This document shows positions 32,066 to 41,935 of a stretch of DNA of 64,000 bases, piece by piece. The notes below the pieces were generated by a model that worked only from the letters and a program-made list of their open reading frames with translations, was not told the origin of the DNA and did no database searches. The DNA comes from Cellulophaga sp. L1A9. GTDB taxonomy: Bacteria; Bacteroidota; Bacteroidia; Flavobacteriales; Flavobacteriaceae. Made by a program: the position numbers and the translations under genes. Location: the NCBI RefSeq assembly GCF_009797025.1, contig NZ_CP047027.1:992001-1056000 (forward strand), given 5' to 3'. Positions within the stretch are counted from its first letter, which is position 1, and every line of letters starts with the position of its first letter.

Positions 32066-33298
32066 CTACTTATCTTCAAATATTGAGGTCGCATAATTAA
32101 TTTTAGACTCTGTATTCATTGCTTCTAATATGCCGTCGTCTTTAGTTTCTGGGGTAAAACTATTACTTGACTTAGAATAGCTGAATGCTACACGTTCTAC
32201 AGCGCCTTTATCTTCAACACGGTTGATTAATACATAACCAGTTCCGTTTTTATTCATAATATCTAATGAGAATTCATCTTTTGAACTATTAATGGGACTA
32301 CCAAGGTTGACTGAAGCGCCAACCCTGTTATTAGCTACTTCCACCATAAAAACATCTAGTCCCCCATAGCCTTTATGCCCGTTTGAGGCGAAAAATAGCG
32401 AAGTCCCTCCCACAATATTTGGATACAGATCATTCTCATCTGTATTGACTTTCTTTCCTAAATTTTTAACAGCACCGAACTTGCCGTTTGATTTTAAATC
32501 TGCTACATAAATATCAAACTTACCAAAGGTACCTGGCATGTCTGATGCAAAAAATAATCGTTTCCCATCTTCTGAAATTGCTGGATGCATTGAAGACGAA
32601 TTCTTAGGACCCAAGGCTACTTCTTCAACCGTTTTCCATTGTCCTGATACTTTTTCTGCTTTAAATATTTTATGTACTAATTCTTTTTTTGAAAAGACAC
32701 CGTATTCAGGTTTTACATATATTGCTTTTGTAAAGTATGCTGCAGTACCATCTGGTGTAATTGCAATTTGCAATTCTTCTTTTCTAGAATTTACTTGATT
32801 TTCTGACGTTATTGCTTGTCTCGTTTCTCTAGCAACAAATTCTTCAATTGATTTTTTGCTCGCTGTTGGATTAATATAAAAATCGTTGAATTTGGTTTCC
32901 TTTGATTCTGCTTTATAATCAGATTTTACGGAAGCAACCCAATTTCTATCCTTAGAAAATTTTGTTGCTTTCTCATTACCTGTCTTTTGCATAGCATATT
33001 GGTAACGCTCTACATAACTATCACGTACTCCAGCTCCATCACTTAACTTAAAAAGTTTCGTGTACCAGTGTAATGCGGTCTCATAGTTTTCACTTAAAAA
33101 ATTGGCATTACCCAAATCTTCATATATTTCTTTTTCTGAATATCCTAAGTTCTTTAAAGTCTTAAAATTTTCATTTCGTTTTGTGTTTTCTATTTTTTCA
33201 GATTTTGACATTCTATCAGAATCTTGTGCTTGAGTACTGTAGCATGAAAATGCAATCATTGTTGCAAAAAACACGTTGTAGGTTAAATTATTTTTCAT
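32066..33298 (-). CDS. TPR and PD40 (beta-propeller) exported protein, PorE-like without OmpA domain
   Basis: A 410-residue protein counted from ATG 33298, giving a signal peptide that ends CYSTQAQ. Residues about 40-100 are TPR-like (YSEKEIYEDLGNANFLSENY). About 190-400 hold PD40/WD40-like repeats: DGTAAYFTKA, SEDGKRLFFASDMPG, GTSLFFASNGHKGYGGLDVF. The C-terminal OmpA peptidoglycan-binding domain normal in these proteins is missing; the chain ends after the propeller. It lies 80 bp upstream of the PorP/SprF gene on the same strand, so the two probably form a surface-assembly operon. Confidence 0.85.
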   Translation of the reverse strand: MKNNLTYNVFFATMIAFSCYSTQAQDSDRMSKSEKIENTKRNENFKTLKNLGYSEKEIYEDLGNANFLSENYETALHWYTKLFKLSDGAGVRDSYVERYQYAMQKTGNEKATKFSKDRNWVASVKSDYKAESKETKFNDFYINPTASKKSIEEFVARETRQAITSENQVNSRKEELQIAITPDGTAAYFTKAIYVKPEYGVFSKKELVHKIFKAEKVSGQWKTVEEVALGPKNSSSMHPAISEDGKRLFFASDMPGTFGKFDIYVADLKSNGKFGAVKNLGKKVNTDENDLYPNIVGGTSLFFASNGHKGYGGLDVFMVEVANNRVGASVNLGSPINSSKDEFSLDIMNKNGTGYVLINRVEDKGAVERVAFSYSKSSNSFTPETKDDGILEAMNTESKINYATSIFEDK

Positions 33299-33541
33299 AA
33301 CTAATTCGATAAAGGGGTTAATATCTTCGACAAAATTCACTATTTATTCCTAGAGAATAACTAACAAAAAATCATAGGTTTTGATTAAAAACATGCATTT
33401 CATCGAAAAAATAGGTTTTTAAACCGATATTTGCCACTAAAAAAATGAAATTTTAGTGAAAAAAAATCAATTTTACCCAAATCATCTCCTTCAAAAAGCA
33501 GAATTTTAGTTAGATATTTACACTAAGCATTAATTAAATCA

Positions 33542-34393
33542 ATGAAGTATTACGTAGTTATTCCTGCTCACAATGAACAAGACTTTTTAAAAGGAACGTT
33601 ACGCTCTCTTGTAACGCAAAAACTCCTTCCTAAAAAAGTGATTATTGTCAATGATAATTCTACAGATTCTACAGAAGCGATTATCGATACTTTTAGTTCT
33701 GAATATCCTTTTATCACAAAATTGAATACCCTTTCGTCTACAGAACATATGCCAGGGAGTAAAGTAATTAATGCCTTTACTAAAGGTTTACACCTATTAG
33801 ATGATGACTATGACTTTATCGTGAAATTAGATGCAGACCTTATACTCCCTTCAAACTATTTTTCTGAAATAGCCACAGTATTTAAAACAAACAATACTGC
33901 AGGTGTTGTAGGTGGGTTTGTTTATGAAAAAAACAAACTAGGTGAATGGCAGCTTAACCACCCGATGCACAAAAAACATGTGCGTGGAGCATTTAAAGCC
34001 TATTCTAAGGCATGCTTTAAAGCCATTGGGGGTCTTAAGAACGCAATGGGATGGGATACCGTAGATGAACTTCTAGCTCAGTATCATGGTTTTGACATAA
34101 TTACCTTAGAAGGTTTAAATGTAAAACACTTACGCCCTACCGGTAATGCCTATAATAAAAAAGCAAAACAGCTTCAAGGGAAAGCTATGTATAGGATGCA
34201 TTATGGCTTTATAATTACATGTATTGCCTCCTTAAAAATGGCGTTTAAACAACAAAAACTAAATGCCTTTTTTGATAATATAAGGGGATACCTAAATGCG
34301 AAAAAGCAAAAAACCCCCTTCTTGGTAGCACCAGAAGAGGGTAAGTTTATTCGTAATTTGCGATGGCAAGGAATTAAAAAACAATTATTTTAA
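33542..34393 (+). CDS. Glycosyltransferase family 2 protein
   Basis: A 283-residue GT-A protein: YYVVIPAHNEQDFLKGTLRS opens it, KVIIVNDNSTDSTE binds the nucleotide sugar, and VKLDADLILPSNYF carries the DxD metal site. HVRGAFKAYSKACFKAIGG follows, and the Cterminal part, rich in basic residues, ends in a helix near the membrane. It probably adds a sugar to an envelope polysaccharide or glycoprotein. It overlaps the convergent pafA-like gene by nine bases. Donor and acceptor unknown. Confidence 0.9.
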   Translation: MKYYVVIPAHNEQDFLKGTLRSLVTQKLLPKKVIIVNDNSTDSTEAIIDTFSSEYPFITKLNTLSSTEHMPGSKVINAFTKGLHLLDDDYDFIVKLDADLILPSNYFSEIATVFKTNNTAGVVGGFVYEKNKLGEWQLNHPMHKKHVRGAFKAYSKACFKAIGGLKNAMGWDTVDELLAQYHGFDIITLEGLNVKHLRPTGNAYNKKAKQLQGKAMYRMHYGFIITCIASLKMAFKQQKLNAFFDNIRGYLNAKKQKTPFLVAPEEGKFIRNLRWQGIKKQLF

Positions 34394-36070
34394 AACCTCC
34401 GCAATTGGTTTACCTGTAGTTCCATTAGGGAACGCAATGCCTAACATTGCTGAAATTGTAGGTGCTATATCTGGAATTTCAGTAGGAGCTACTGTTGCTC
34501 CCTTTTTTATTCCTTTCCCAAAAAACAGTAAAGGAACATGTGTATCATAATTATATGGAGAGCCATGCGTAGATCCTGTACTCCCATATTGAATGTAATT
34601 TGGTTTCAATACCAGCATCACATCTCCTGATCTTAATGGGTTATATCCATTCTGGATAATATAAGGAATGCCATGTGTATAGTTATTTTCTAACATTTGC
34701 TCCGCAGTAAACACGCGCTCATAGATACCATACGTCATGAATTCATTCGCAATTTGTTCTTCTACCTCTCTTAGTTCTAAATCTAAATTTTTTACAATCT
34801 TGTAATCTAAAAATACTTGACCGTTAGATATGTTCTTAACAATATCTTCAGTACCATACGTATATTTTAAAAACTGCGTAAACTTATCCTTCAAAGCATT
34901 ATTATCTGTATATCCTGCAGGTATTTTTTGATCTTTTAAATAAGAAGGTACATCTACTGCTGCATGATCTGCCGTTAAGAATACTGTATATTCTCCTTCG
35001 CCAACTTTTTTATCCAAAGTATTTAATAGTCGTTCTAAATCGGCATCCAAATTGATATAAGTATCTTCTACTTCCTTAGAATTAACACCATACATATGTC
35101 CTACATAATCTGTACTTGAAAAACTTACGGCTAAAAAGTCGGTAATCGCATCTGCTCCTAAACTTTCGCCATCTAAAGCTGCAATGGCAAAATCTGCTGT
35201 TAAACTATTCCCAGAAGGCGTCGCTTTAAGAATGTCAAACTGACCATTTTCTTCCCAAAGGGCAGGAATATCATGTGGAAAAGCAGTACTCATTTCTCCT
35301 TTAAATTTCCCTTCATAGGCATTATCATCTGTACCACTTTCTAAGTACGTGTCTATACTCTTAAAAGTATTCCATGGTTTTTTATACGAAACTGCTTTCC
35401 CTGAGGCATTAAAATCTAAAACCCATTTTGGTAAATCACTTCTATAAAAACTACTTGTAATCCAGCGTCCTTCATCTTTACCATGAAACCAATACGCGGC
35501 ATTTGCAGTATGTCCTGCAGGTAAAACTGCACCTCTATCTTTAAGTGCTATTCCTATTACCTTACCTCGCATTTGTGTATGCAACCGCAATTCATCGGTT
35601 ACTGTACTCACTACATTTTGAAAAGGAGATACTTGACCAGCATCTGAAGTAGTCCCTACGGAAGTGTAATTTGCATCAGAAACACAATAAACTTCTTTAT
35701 CTAGTTCCTTATCATACCAATTATTACCAATAATTCCGTGCATGGCAGGCGTAGTACCTGTATATACTGAAGCATGACCAGGACCGGTATAGGTAGGCGC
35801 ATAATTGAAGTGGTTATTTTTACAATTAAAACCATCATTCATTAAGCGCTTAAAACCGCCATCGCCATATTGATCATAAAAACGGGTTAAATAATCGTAA
35901 CGCATTTGATCAACAACAATTCCCACAACTAATTTAGGCCTCACAAAAGGAGCCGCTATTACTGTTTTTTCTTCTTTGTCTTTTTTAGATTTGCGTTGCG
36001 CTAGCACTGTAAAACTTGTAAAGCACATAAATGCAGTAAATAAGCTTACAGCAGAATTCTTATAATTCAT
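34385..36070 (-). CDS. PafA-like alkaline phosphatase family protein
   Basis: A 561-residue exported protein (signal peptide 1-24, ending VLAQ). Alkaline phosphatase superfamily: metal ligands in VVGIVVDQMRYDYL, nucleophile Thr in NYAPTYTGPGHASVYTGTTP, and later ligands in FLTADHAAVDVP and STHGSPYNYDTHVPLLFF. The architecture and length match the Flavobacterium phosphate-irrepressible phosphatase PafA, a periplasmic phosphomonoesterase. It stands alone; no Pho-type regulatory box is recognised. Confidence 0.92.
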   Translation of the reverse strand: MNYKNSAVSLFTAFMCFTSFTVLAQRKSKKDKEEKTVIAAPFVRPKLVVGIVVDQMRYDYLTRFYDQYGDGGFKRLMNDGFNCKNNHFNYAPTYTGPGHASVYTGTTPAMHGIIGNNWYDKELDKEVYCVSDANYTSVGTTSDAGQVSPFQNVVSTVTDELRLHTQMRGKVIGIALKDRGAVLPAGHTANAAYWFHGKDEGRWITSSFYRSDLPKWVLDFNASGKAVSYKKPWNTFKSIDTYLESGTDDNAYEGKFKGEMSTAFPHDIPALWEENGQFDILKATPSGNSLTADFAIAALDGESLGADAITDFLAVSFSSTDYVGHMYGVNSKEVEDTYINLDADLERLLNTLDKKVGEGEYTVFLTADHAAVDVPSYLKDQKIPAGYTDNNALKDKFTQFLKYTYGTEDIVKNISNGQVFLDYKIVKNLDLELREVEEQIANEFMTYGIYERVFTAEQMLENNYTHGIPYIIQNGYNPLRSGDVMLVLKPNYIQYGSTGSTHGSPYNYDTHVPLLFFGKGIKKGATVAPTEIPDIAPTISAMLGIAFPNGTTGKPIAEVLK

Positions 36071-36269
36071 CAGAAATATTTTAAGGGATAAAAGTAAAGA
36101 AATAAATAATTCTATATTTGAATAAAAAGTTAAATCGAAATTAAGAAAGCCACTTTAGAGGTAACGACTAAAATTAGGTTCAAAACCAGTTCTTTTTTCT
36201 TTTCTTATAATAACAAGTTACAAACGATTTAATATTATTATTTTTACATCAACTAGATTCTATTAATTA

Positions 36270-37007
36270 ATGAACTACCTAGCATCAATTGGCAGTTATT
36301 TTATTATGATACGTGAGGTTTTTAAAAAACCTACAAAGTGGAGAATAATGAAATCGCTTATTCTTAAAGAGATAGATGAACTTATTTATGGCTCTTTAGG
36401 AATCATCATTTTTATATCGTTTTTTATTGGTGGCGTTGTTGCCATACAAACCGCCTTAAATATGACGAACCCATTAATCCCGAGAAACCTTATTGGCTTT
36501 GCTACGAGACAATCGGTTATTTTAGAATTCGCACCTACATTTACGTCTATTATTATGGCGGGTAAAGTAGGCTCATACATTACTTCTAGCATTGGTACCA
36601 TGCGCGTAACGGAACAGATAGATGCTTTGGAAGTTATGGGCGTAAACTCTTTAAATTACTTGGTATTCCCTAAAATTATCGCACTATGCCTATATCCCTT
36701 TGCGATCGCTATAGCCATGTATGTGGGTATTTTTGGCGGATGGATTGCTGGTGTATTTGGCGGATTTAGTACAAGTGCTGATTTTGTGGAAGGTATTCAA
36801 TTAGATTTTATTCCGTTCCATGTGACGTATTCCTTTATAAAAACCATAATTTTTGCATTTATCATTGCAACGATACCTTCTTTTCATGGGTATTACATGA
36901 AAGGCGGAGCTTTAGAAGTTGGTAAAGCAAGTACAACATCATTTGTATGGACGAGTGTTGTGATCATTATTGTAAATTATGTATTAACACAATTATTACT
37001 AGGATAA
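36270..37007 (+). CDS. MlaE-family ABC transporter permease
   Basis: A 245-residue protein with five to six membrane segments and the MlaE motifs GGVVAIQTALNM, FAPTFTSIIMAGKVGSYITS then IGTMRVTEQIDALEVMGVNS. It is the inner-membrane permease of a lipid transporter that keeps outer membrane asymmetry. Its TAA stop shares one base with the ATG of the ATPase gene downstream, so the two are translationally coupled. An MCE-domain MlaD-like gene, usually nearby, is not in this window. Confidence 0.95.
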   Translation: MNYLASIGSYFIMIREVFKKPTKWRIMKSLILKEIDELIYGSLGIIIFISFFIGGVVAIQTALNMTNPLIPRNLIGFATRQSVILEFAPTFTSIIMAGKVGSYITSSIGTMRVTEQIDALEVMGVNSLNYLVFPKIIALCLYPFAIAIAMYVGIFGGWIAGVFGGFSTSADFVEGIQLDFIPFHVTYSFIKTIIFAFIIATIPSFHGYYMKGGALEVGKASTTSFVWTSVVIIIVNYVLTQLLLG

Positions 37008-37774
37008 TGATAGAAGTAAATGACATACACAAATCATTCGGAGAATCTGAAATCTTAAAAGGAGTTACTACGCAATTTGAGAAGGGTAAAACCAATTTAA
37101 TCATTGGCCAAAGTGGCTCGGGTAAAACGGTCTTTTTAAAATGTCTTTTGGGACTTTTTGAGCCTGAAGAGGGGTCTATCTGTTATGATGGACGAACCTA
37201 TTCTAGTCTGTCAGGAAACGAGAAAAGAGATTTACGTCAAGAAATGGGAATGGTCTTCCAAGGAAGTGCCTTATTTGATTCTATGACTGTAGAAGGAAAT
37301 GTAACCTTCCCCCTAGAGATGTTTACCAAGCAATCTAAGTCTGAAATGCAAGATAGAGTTGATGCCGTTTTAAAACGAGTGAACCTCATTGATGCACACC
37401 ATAAATATCCTTCAGAAATTTCTGGAGGGATGCAAAAAAGAGTTGCTATTGCTAGGGCAATTGTAATGAACCCTAAATATTTGTTTTGTGATGAACCCAA
37501 TTCTGGATTAGATCCTAAAACAGCCATTCTTATTGATAACCTTATTCAAGAGATTACAGAAGAGTATGATATTACTACAGTAATTAATACACATGATATG
37601 AATTCTGTAATGGAAATAGGCCAAAAAATTCTTTTTCTAAAAAATGGATTGAAAGAATGGGAAGGCACAAATAAAGAGATATTTAAAACCGATAACGCTG
37701 CCGTTACCGATTTTGTATATTCTTCTGAGTTATTTAAAAAAGTACGTCAAATGTATATTGAAGAACGTAATTAG
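37007..37774 (+). CDS. MlaF-type ABC transporter ATP-binding protein
   Basis: A 255-residue ATPase counted from ATG 37007 (MIEVNDIHKS). Walker A is GQSGSGKT, the signature SGGMQKRVAIAR, Walker B YLFCDEPNSGLDP, and the H-loop NTHDM. It is the partner of the MlaE-type permease directly upstream. Its stop overlaps by four bases the end of the convergent DUF389 gene. Confidence 0.95.
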   Translation: MIEVNDIHKSFGESEILKGVTTQFEKGKTNLIIGQSGSGKTVFLKCLLGLFEPEEGSICYDGRTYSSLSGNEKRDLRQEMGMVFQGSALFDSMTVEGNVTFPLEMFTKQSKSEMQDRVDAVLKRVNLIDAHHKYPSEISGGMQKRVAIARAIVMNPKYLFCDEPNSGLDPKTAILIDNLIQEITEEYDITTVINTHDMNSVMEIGQKILFLKNGLKEWEGTNKEIFKTDNAAVTDFVYSSELFKKVRQMYIEERN

Positions 37775-39285
37775 TCTACTTTTTCTCTTACTTCTATTTT
37801 AGCATTCTTTAAACGAAGTTTTAACCATTCCGTTATCTTTTGAGTTTCAGCTTCAGCTTGTGCTTTCTTAATATTTTTTTGCCAATGCACTTCAAAAATA
37901 GGGATCGTATCTAATTTTTTAAAATCTGTTTCTATCGTATAAGAATAACTCAATGATTCTAACTCTTTATAATTCACTTTCGCTTCTGCACTAATGTCTT
38001 CAAAAGGTATTTGAGAATTTTTAAGCTTATTTAACTTAGTTAAATCTTCCTCCAATATCTTAATTCGCTCGTCTTTTGTCAGCACTTCTGCCTTTTTAGA
38101 CTCATAGAGTTCGTTTACATATTTAAACTGATCTATAGCTTCATTTTTAGAACCTTGAATAATCTTTAGATCGGTATCCTTAAGTTCTCGGTAATCTTCA
38201 TTTTTAATAGACCTCCAACTTGCAATGATATTATCAGGAACAAGTTCTTCTCCCATAAACATAACCTCAATAGAAGATTTTTTACTTTCCGTTTTACTTC
38301 CAAAAAGAAAATCAAAAAAAGTTTTATCACTACCATGATACTCAATATTGGTAAAATTCCCTAAGAACATTCCATTCCCAGAGAATTGATATTTTGCTAC
38401 ATTATTAGCTATAAATTTTTGCGCTTCACTTTTAAATTTTGATTCTTTCCATGCTTGGAAAAAAGTAAAACTAGCAGGAATCATCACTAAAATAGCCACT
38501 AATGAGGCTAATCTGGCGATTGTTCTTCTGCGTTGAGAATTGGCATAACGCACCATTGGAAACCCTAAAATCTTGATGACAATAAATGTTGCCAAACCAA
38601 TAAAAATGGTATTGATTGTAAATAAATACATGGCACCACTAGCATAATCCCAATTGCCTATTGCGAGCCCAAAACCAACCGTACATAAAGGTGGCATTAA
38701 GGCAGTTGCAATTGCAACCCCAAAAATAACACTGGCAATGGTTCCTTTTTTTGCCCGTGCAATAACTAGTGCTAAACCACCAAAAAATGCAATTAAAACA
38801 TCTCGAATATCTGGTGCAGTTCGCGCCAAAAGCTCAGAAGACTCATCCCGTAAAGGAAAAAATTTAAAGAATAAAAAAGCGGTGAGAATACTCAACACGA
38901 CCATAACTCCAAAATTCTTTAAAGACCTGCGTAACGTATCAACATCATTAATCGCTAGTGATAGCCCCATTCCTAAGATTGGACCCATTAACGGCGAAAT
39001 TAACATTGCTCCAATCACTACGGCTGTAGAGTTTGCATTCAAACCAATAGACGCGATAAATATAGAGCATATCAAAATCCATGAAGTATGCCCCTTAAAA
39101 GGAATATCGGCTACAATAGAATCTCTAGTTGCTTCTTGGTCTGTATTTTTCCTAATATCTAATAACTCAGATAAAAATTCTTTTGTAGACCCTAGTAAAC
39201 CCTGAAAATCTTTTTTAACCTCGTCGCCTTTTGCTTCTTCATTACTATTAGGCGCAACATGGTCTTTATTTAAATCGTCTTGCAT
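37771..39285 (-). CDS. DUF389 / TIGR00341 family membrane protein
   Basis: A 504-residue protein. Residues about 70-270 hold the DUF389 membrane domain with six segments and the motifs STAVVIGAMLISPLMGPILG, RAKKGTIASVIFGVAIATAL and MPPLCTVGFGLA. The N-terminal 60 residues are charged and cytoplasmic. The C-terminal 220 residues are charged with coiled-coil stretches (TKDERIKILEEDLTKLNKLK). The function of the family is unknown. It is just downstream of manC on the same strand (3 bp gap), so it shares its transcript. Confidence 0.9.
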   Translation of the reverse strand: MQDDLNKDHVAPNSNEEAKGDEVKKDFQGLLGSTKEFLSELLDIRKNTDQEATRDSIVADIPFKGHTSWILICSIFIASIGLNANSTAVVIGAMLISPLMGPILGMGLSLAINDVDTLRRSLKNFGVMVVLSILTAFLFFKFFPLRDESSELLARTAPDIRDVLIAFFGGLALVIARAKKGTIASVIFGVAIATALMPPLCTVGFGLAIGNWDYASGAMYLFTINTIFIGLATFIVIKILGFPMVRYANSQRRRTIARLASLVAILVMIPASFTFFQAWKESKFKSEAQKFIANNVAKYQFSGNGMFLGNFTNIEYHGSDKTFFDFLFGSKTESKKSSIEVMFMGEELVPDNIIASWRSIKNEDYRELKDTDLKIIQGSKNEAIDQFKYVNELYESKKAEVLTKDERIKILEEDLTKLNKLKNSQIPFEDISAEAKVNYKELESLSYSYTIETDFKKLDTIPIFEVHWQKNIKKAQAEAETQKITEWLKLRLKNAKIEVREKVD

Positions 39286-39288
39286 ATA

Positions 39289-40368
39289 TTAGGTATACTG
39301 CTTACCAAACTTATCTTTCACCTTGGTAAGTACTTGTTTGATATCTTGTTCTTTAGATTTCGGATAGATTAATAAAACATCTTCCTTATCTACGATAATA
39401 TAATCATTTAAGCCATCAACAACAACAACTTTGCCTTTTGGAGATCTAATCATATTTCCTTTGGCATCCTGACTTAAAACTTGGCTATTGACTACCGCGT
39501 TATTGTCTTCGTCTTTGTCTAACTTGTCATAAAGAGAACCCCAAGTACCTAAATCATTCCAATCAAAAGTTGCAGGTTTTACATAGATACTTTTCGATTG
39601 CTCCAAAATAGCATAATCAATAGAAATATTCTCGGCTTTAGGATAGTTCTCATTAATAAATTCTTGCTCAGTAGACGTATTATAAACACTCATGCCTTTT
39701 TCAAATAATGCATATTGTGTTGGTTGATAGTTTTTAAAAGCATTAACAATTGTTTTAACACTCCACATAAAAATACCAGCATTCCAAAGAAAATTACCTT
39801 GTGCTAAAAATTCCTTAGCCGTATCATAATCAGGTTTTTCTCTAAACTGATTTACTTTCTTTAATCCTTCGGTACTTCCTTTTTCAAATTCTATATACCC
39901 AAATCCTGTATTAGGAAATGTAGGTTTGATCCCTAGAGTACAAAGAACATCTTCCTTTTCACATTTATCAAAACAAGCTTCTACATCTTTTGCAAATGCC
40001 GACTCATCTTCAATCCAATGATCACTTGGTGCCACAATCATAACGGCATCTGGATTCTGTTTTTGAATTTTTAAGGCTGCATATAAAATACAAGGAGCCG
40101 TATTACGCATTGCTGGCTCTAAAACAACCTGTTCTTGTTTTACTAATGGCAACTGTTCCAATACTAAATCATTATACCTTTCATTGGTCAAGATTAGAAT
40201 ATTCTCTTTAGGAACAAACTTATTTAATCGTTTAAAAGTCTTTTGAATTAACGTATCTCCAGTACCCAACATATCATGGAACTGCTTAGGGTTTTCAGAT
40301 GTACTTATTGGCCAAAACCTTGATCCTACTCCACCTGCCATTAAAACGGCGTAATAATTTTTATTCAT
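39289..40368 (-). CDS. manC: Mannose-1-phosphate guanylyltransferase
   Basis: A 359-residue nucleotidyltransferase: YAVLMAGGVGSRFWPIS is the pyrophosphorylase signature, then MIVAPSDHWIED, and FREKPDYDTAKEF with GNFLWNAGIFMW are the conserved sugar-binding segments. It makes GDP-mannose from GTP and mannose-1-phosphate for polysaccharide synthesis. It is the short monofunctional form, without a phosphomannose isomerase domain. It lies four bases after the SprT-like gene and three before DUF389, giving a sprT-manC-DUF389 operon. Confidence 0.93.
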   Translation of the reverse strand: MNKNYYAVLMAGGVGSRFWPISTSENPKQFHDMLGTGDTLIQKTFKRLNKFVPKENILILTNERYNDLVLEQLPLVKQEQVVLEPAMRNTAPCILYAALKIQKQNPDAVMIVAPSDHWIEDESAFAKDVEACFDKCEKEDVLCTLGIKPTFPNTGFGYIEFEKGSTEGLKKVNQFREKPDYDTAKEFLAQGNFLWNAGIFMWSVKTIVNAFKNYQPTQYALFEKGMSVYNTSTEQEFINENYPKAENISIDYAILEQSKSIYVKPATFDWNDLGTWGSLYDKLDKDEDNNAVVNSQVLSQDAKGNMIRSPKGKVVVVDGLNDYIIVDKEDVLLIYPKSKEQDIKQVLTKVKDKFGKQYT

Positions 40369-40372
40369 TTTA

Positions 40373-40975
40373 TTAGTCTTTTATTAGTTCTACTTCTGCA
40401 TTTGGCTGAAATAAATACATTTTACCTGTAGCCATTTCAATGCATTCATATCGTTTTACTTTTCTGTTCCCTTTTTTAAAAATGCGCCCATTATGTATTC
40501 TAAAAATACTTCCAATAGGTATTTCAAAAACGTACGAATTTTCCTTTAATTGTTCGTCATATTGTTTTAACGCCAATGACAACCGCGCATCTGTATCACT
40601 GCTCGCACTTGGATTTTTAAAATGATTAGCGATCAATGGCAATACTTTATTAGGAAATACCTCTGGGTGAATAAATGGCAACATGAGCCCTTGAAATGTT
40701 CGTTTCCACTCTAAACCATGAGGCTTTATTTGACGACCAAACTTTTCAAAGGCCACCAAGTGTGCAATTTCGTGCACTAATGTTATTAAAAAGCGGTACT
40801 TATTTAAAGATGCATTGACGGTAATCTTATGAGAACCATCTGTTAACTTACGGTAATCTCCATGACGCGTTACACGTTGATTAACAATTTTTAAATTTAC
40901 ACTATTATCCTTAATCAATGTGATGCATAACGCAACAGCACGTTCAGGGATATATTTTTCTAGTGTTTTACGCAT
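40373..40975 (-). CDS. SprT-like zinc metalloprotease domain protein
   Basis: A 200-residue protein counted from ATG 40975; a TTG one codon earlier is possible. The SprT-like core has the zinc site VHEIAHLVAFEKFG followed by HGLEWKRTFQGLM (the third His), and a C-terminal beta part with GSIFRIHNGRIFKKGNRKVK. The eukaryotic relative Spartan degrades DNA-protein crosslinks; bacterial SprT function is not well defined. It is the first gene of the sprT-manC-DUF389 group. Confidence 0.88.
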   Translation of the reverse strand: MRKTLEKYIPERAVALCITLIKDNSVNLKIVNQRVTRHGDYRKLTDGSHKITVNASLNKYRFLITLVHEIAHLVAFEKFGRQIKPHGLEWKRTFQGLMLPFIHPEVFPNKVLPLIANHFKNPSASSDTDARLSLALKQYDEQLKENSYVFEIPIGSIFRIHNGRIFKKGNRKVKRYECIEMATGKMYLFQPNAEVELIKD

Positions 40976-41251
40976 CAAACAAAAATAAGATAAAAATCAA
41001 AAAAAAGTATTTGTACGTGCAATTTATGGAAGAAATAATACAATCTTAATCTACGACTATAGAAAATAATTAAAAATAGTTGTGAGCCACATCTTTCTGA
41101 CGTATCTGTAACGATTACCCTTTAAAAAGCAATAAAACAAAAAGTCTTTTGAAATTTTTAGAAATGAAATACCCCCTTAATCGCGTTGGCAAGGTAAAAG
41201 AACAAGTAATCCTGATGTAGCTCTGAGTAAAAAGGCATAAGAACACAAATA
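40976..41251. other. Intergenic region, no gene seen
   Basis: About 275 bp between two minus-strand operons. AT-rich, with no recognisable RNA gene, repeat or ORF. Confidence 0.4.
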
Positions 41252-41932
41252 CTAAGGAGTACTGCTGCTCACCTGAATAAGTTTTCCGTTAAACAATTTA
41301 TTTCCAGTTAGTGAAAATTCTTTGATATAAGATGCCATTTCTAAAGCTGTATTTGGTGCCTGATAGCCTGGAAAAGCCTCTTCTAACATTTCTGTTTGTA
41401 CGGCTCCTAAAGCGAGTACATTAAATGACGGCCCATTTTCTTTAAACTCCTCGGCCCATAACTCTGTTAACGTAATTACAGCTGCTTTACTAGAACTATA
41501 CGCAGCTAAACCGGGAAATTTTAAACTTCCTTGCACGCCACCCATAGAACTTATGGTTACCACATGACCTGACTTATGCATTCGGGGCAAAACAGCCTGA
41601 GTAATACTTGCTACGCCAAAAACATTTACGCGATACACCGCTTCAAATTCTTCTTGAGACGTTTCAAGAAAGGGTTTATTTAACAACATTCCTGCATTAT
41701 TAATAAGAACATCAACTTGCTCCCAAGTGGAATTAATAAAATCATGCAGAATTTCTAAATCTTTAGAGGAAGATAGGTCGAAAGGAAACGTAGTAATATT
41801 TGGATGATTTAACGCCAAAATTGGTTTGTCATTTCTAGACAACGCCAATACTTGATGACCATCATCTGCAAATAATTTAGCCATTTCAAAACCAATACCT
41901 CTACTAGATCCCGTTATTATAATATTTGCCAT
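41252..41932 (-). CDS. Short-chain dehydrogenase/reductase (SDR)
   Basis: A 226-residue classical SDR: IIITGSSRGIGFEMAKLF (TGxxxGIG cofactor loop), LINNAGMLLNKPF (NNAG), VVTISSMGGVQG with the catalytic Ser, and YSSSKAAVITLTELWAEEF (YxxxK). All catalytic motifs are present. The basic residue pattern after strand 2 (SRNDK) suggests NADP. The substrate is unknown. It follows the M28 peptidase gene by three bases, so the two are co-transcribed. Confidence 0.92.
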   Translation of the reverse strand: MANIIITGSSRGIGFEMAKLFADDGHQVLALSRNDKPILALNHPNITTFPFDLSSSKDLEILHDFINSTWEQVDVLINNAGMLLNKPFLETSQEEFEAVYRVNVFGVASITQAVLPRMHKSGHVVTISSMGGVQGSLKFPGLAAYSSSKAAVITLTELWAEEFKENGPSFNVLALGAVQTEMLEEAFPGYQAPNTALEMASYIKEFSLTGNKLFNGKLIQVSSSTP

Positions 41933-41935
41933 CCT

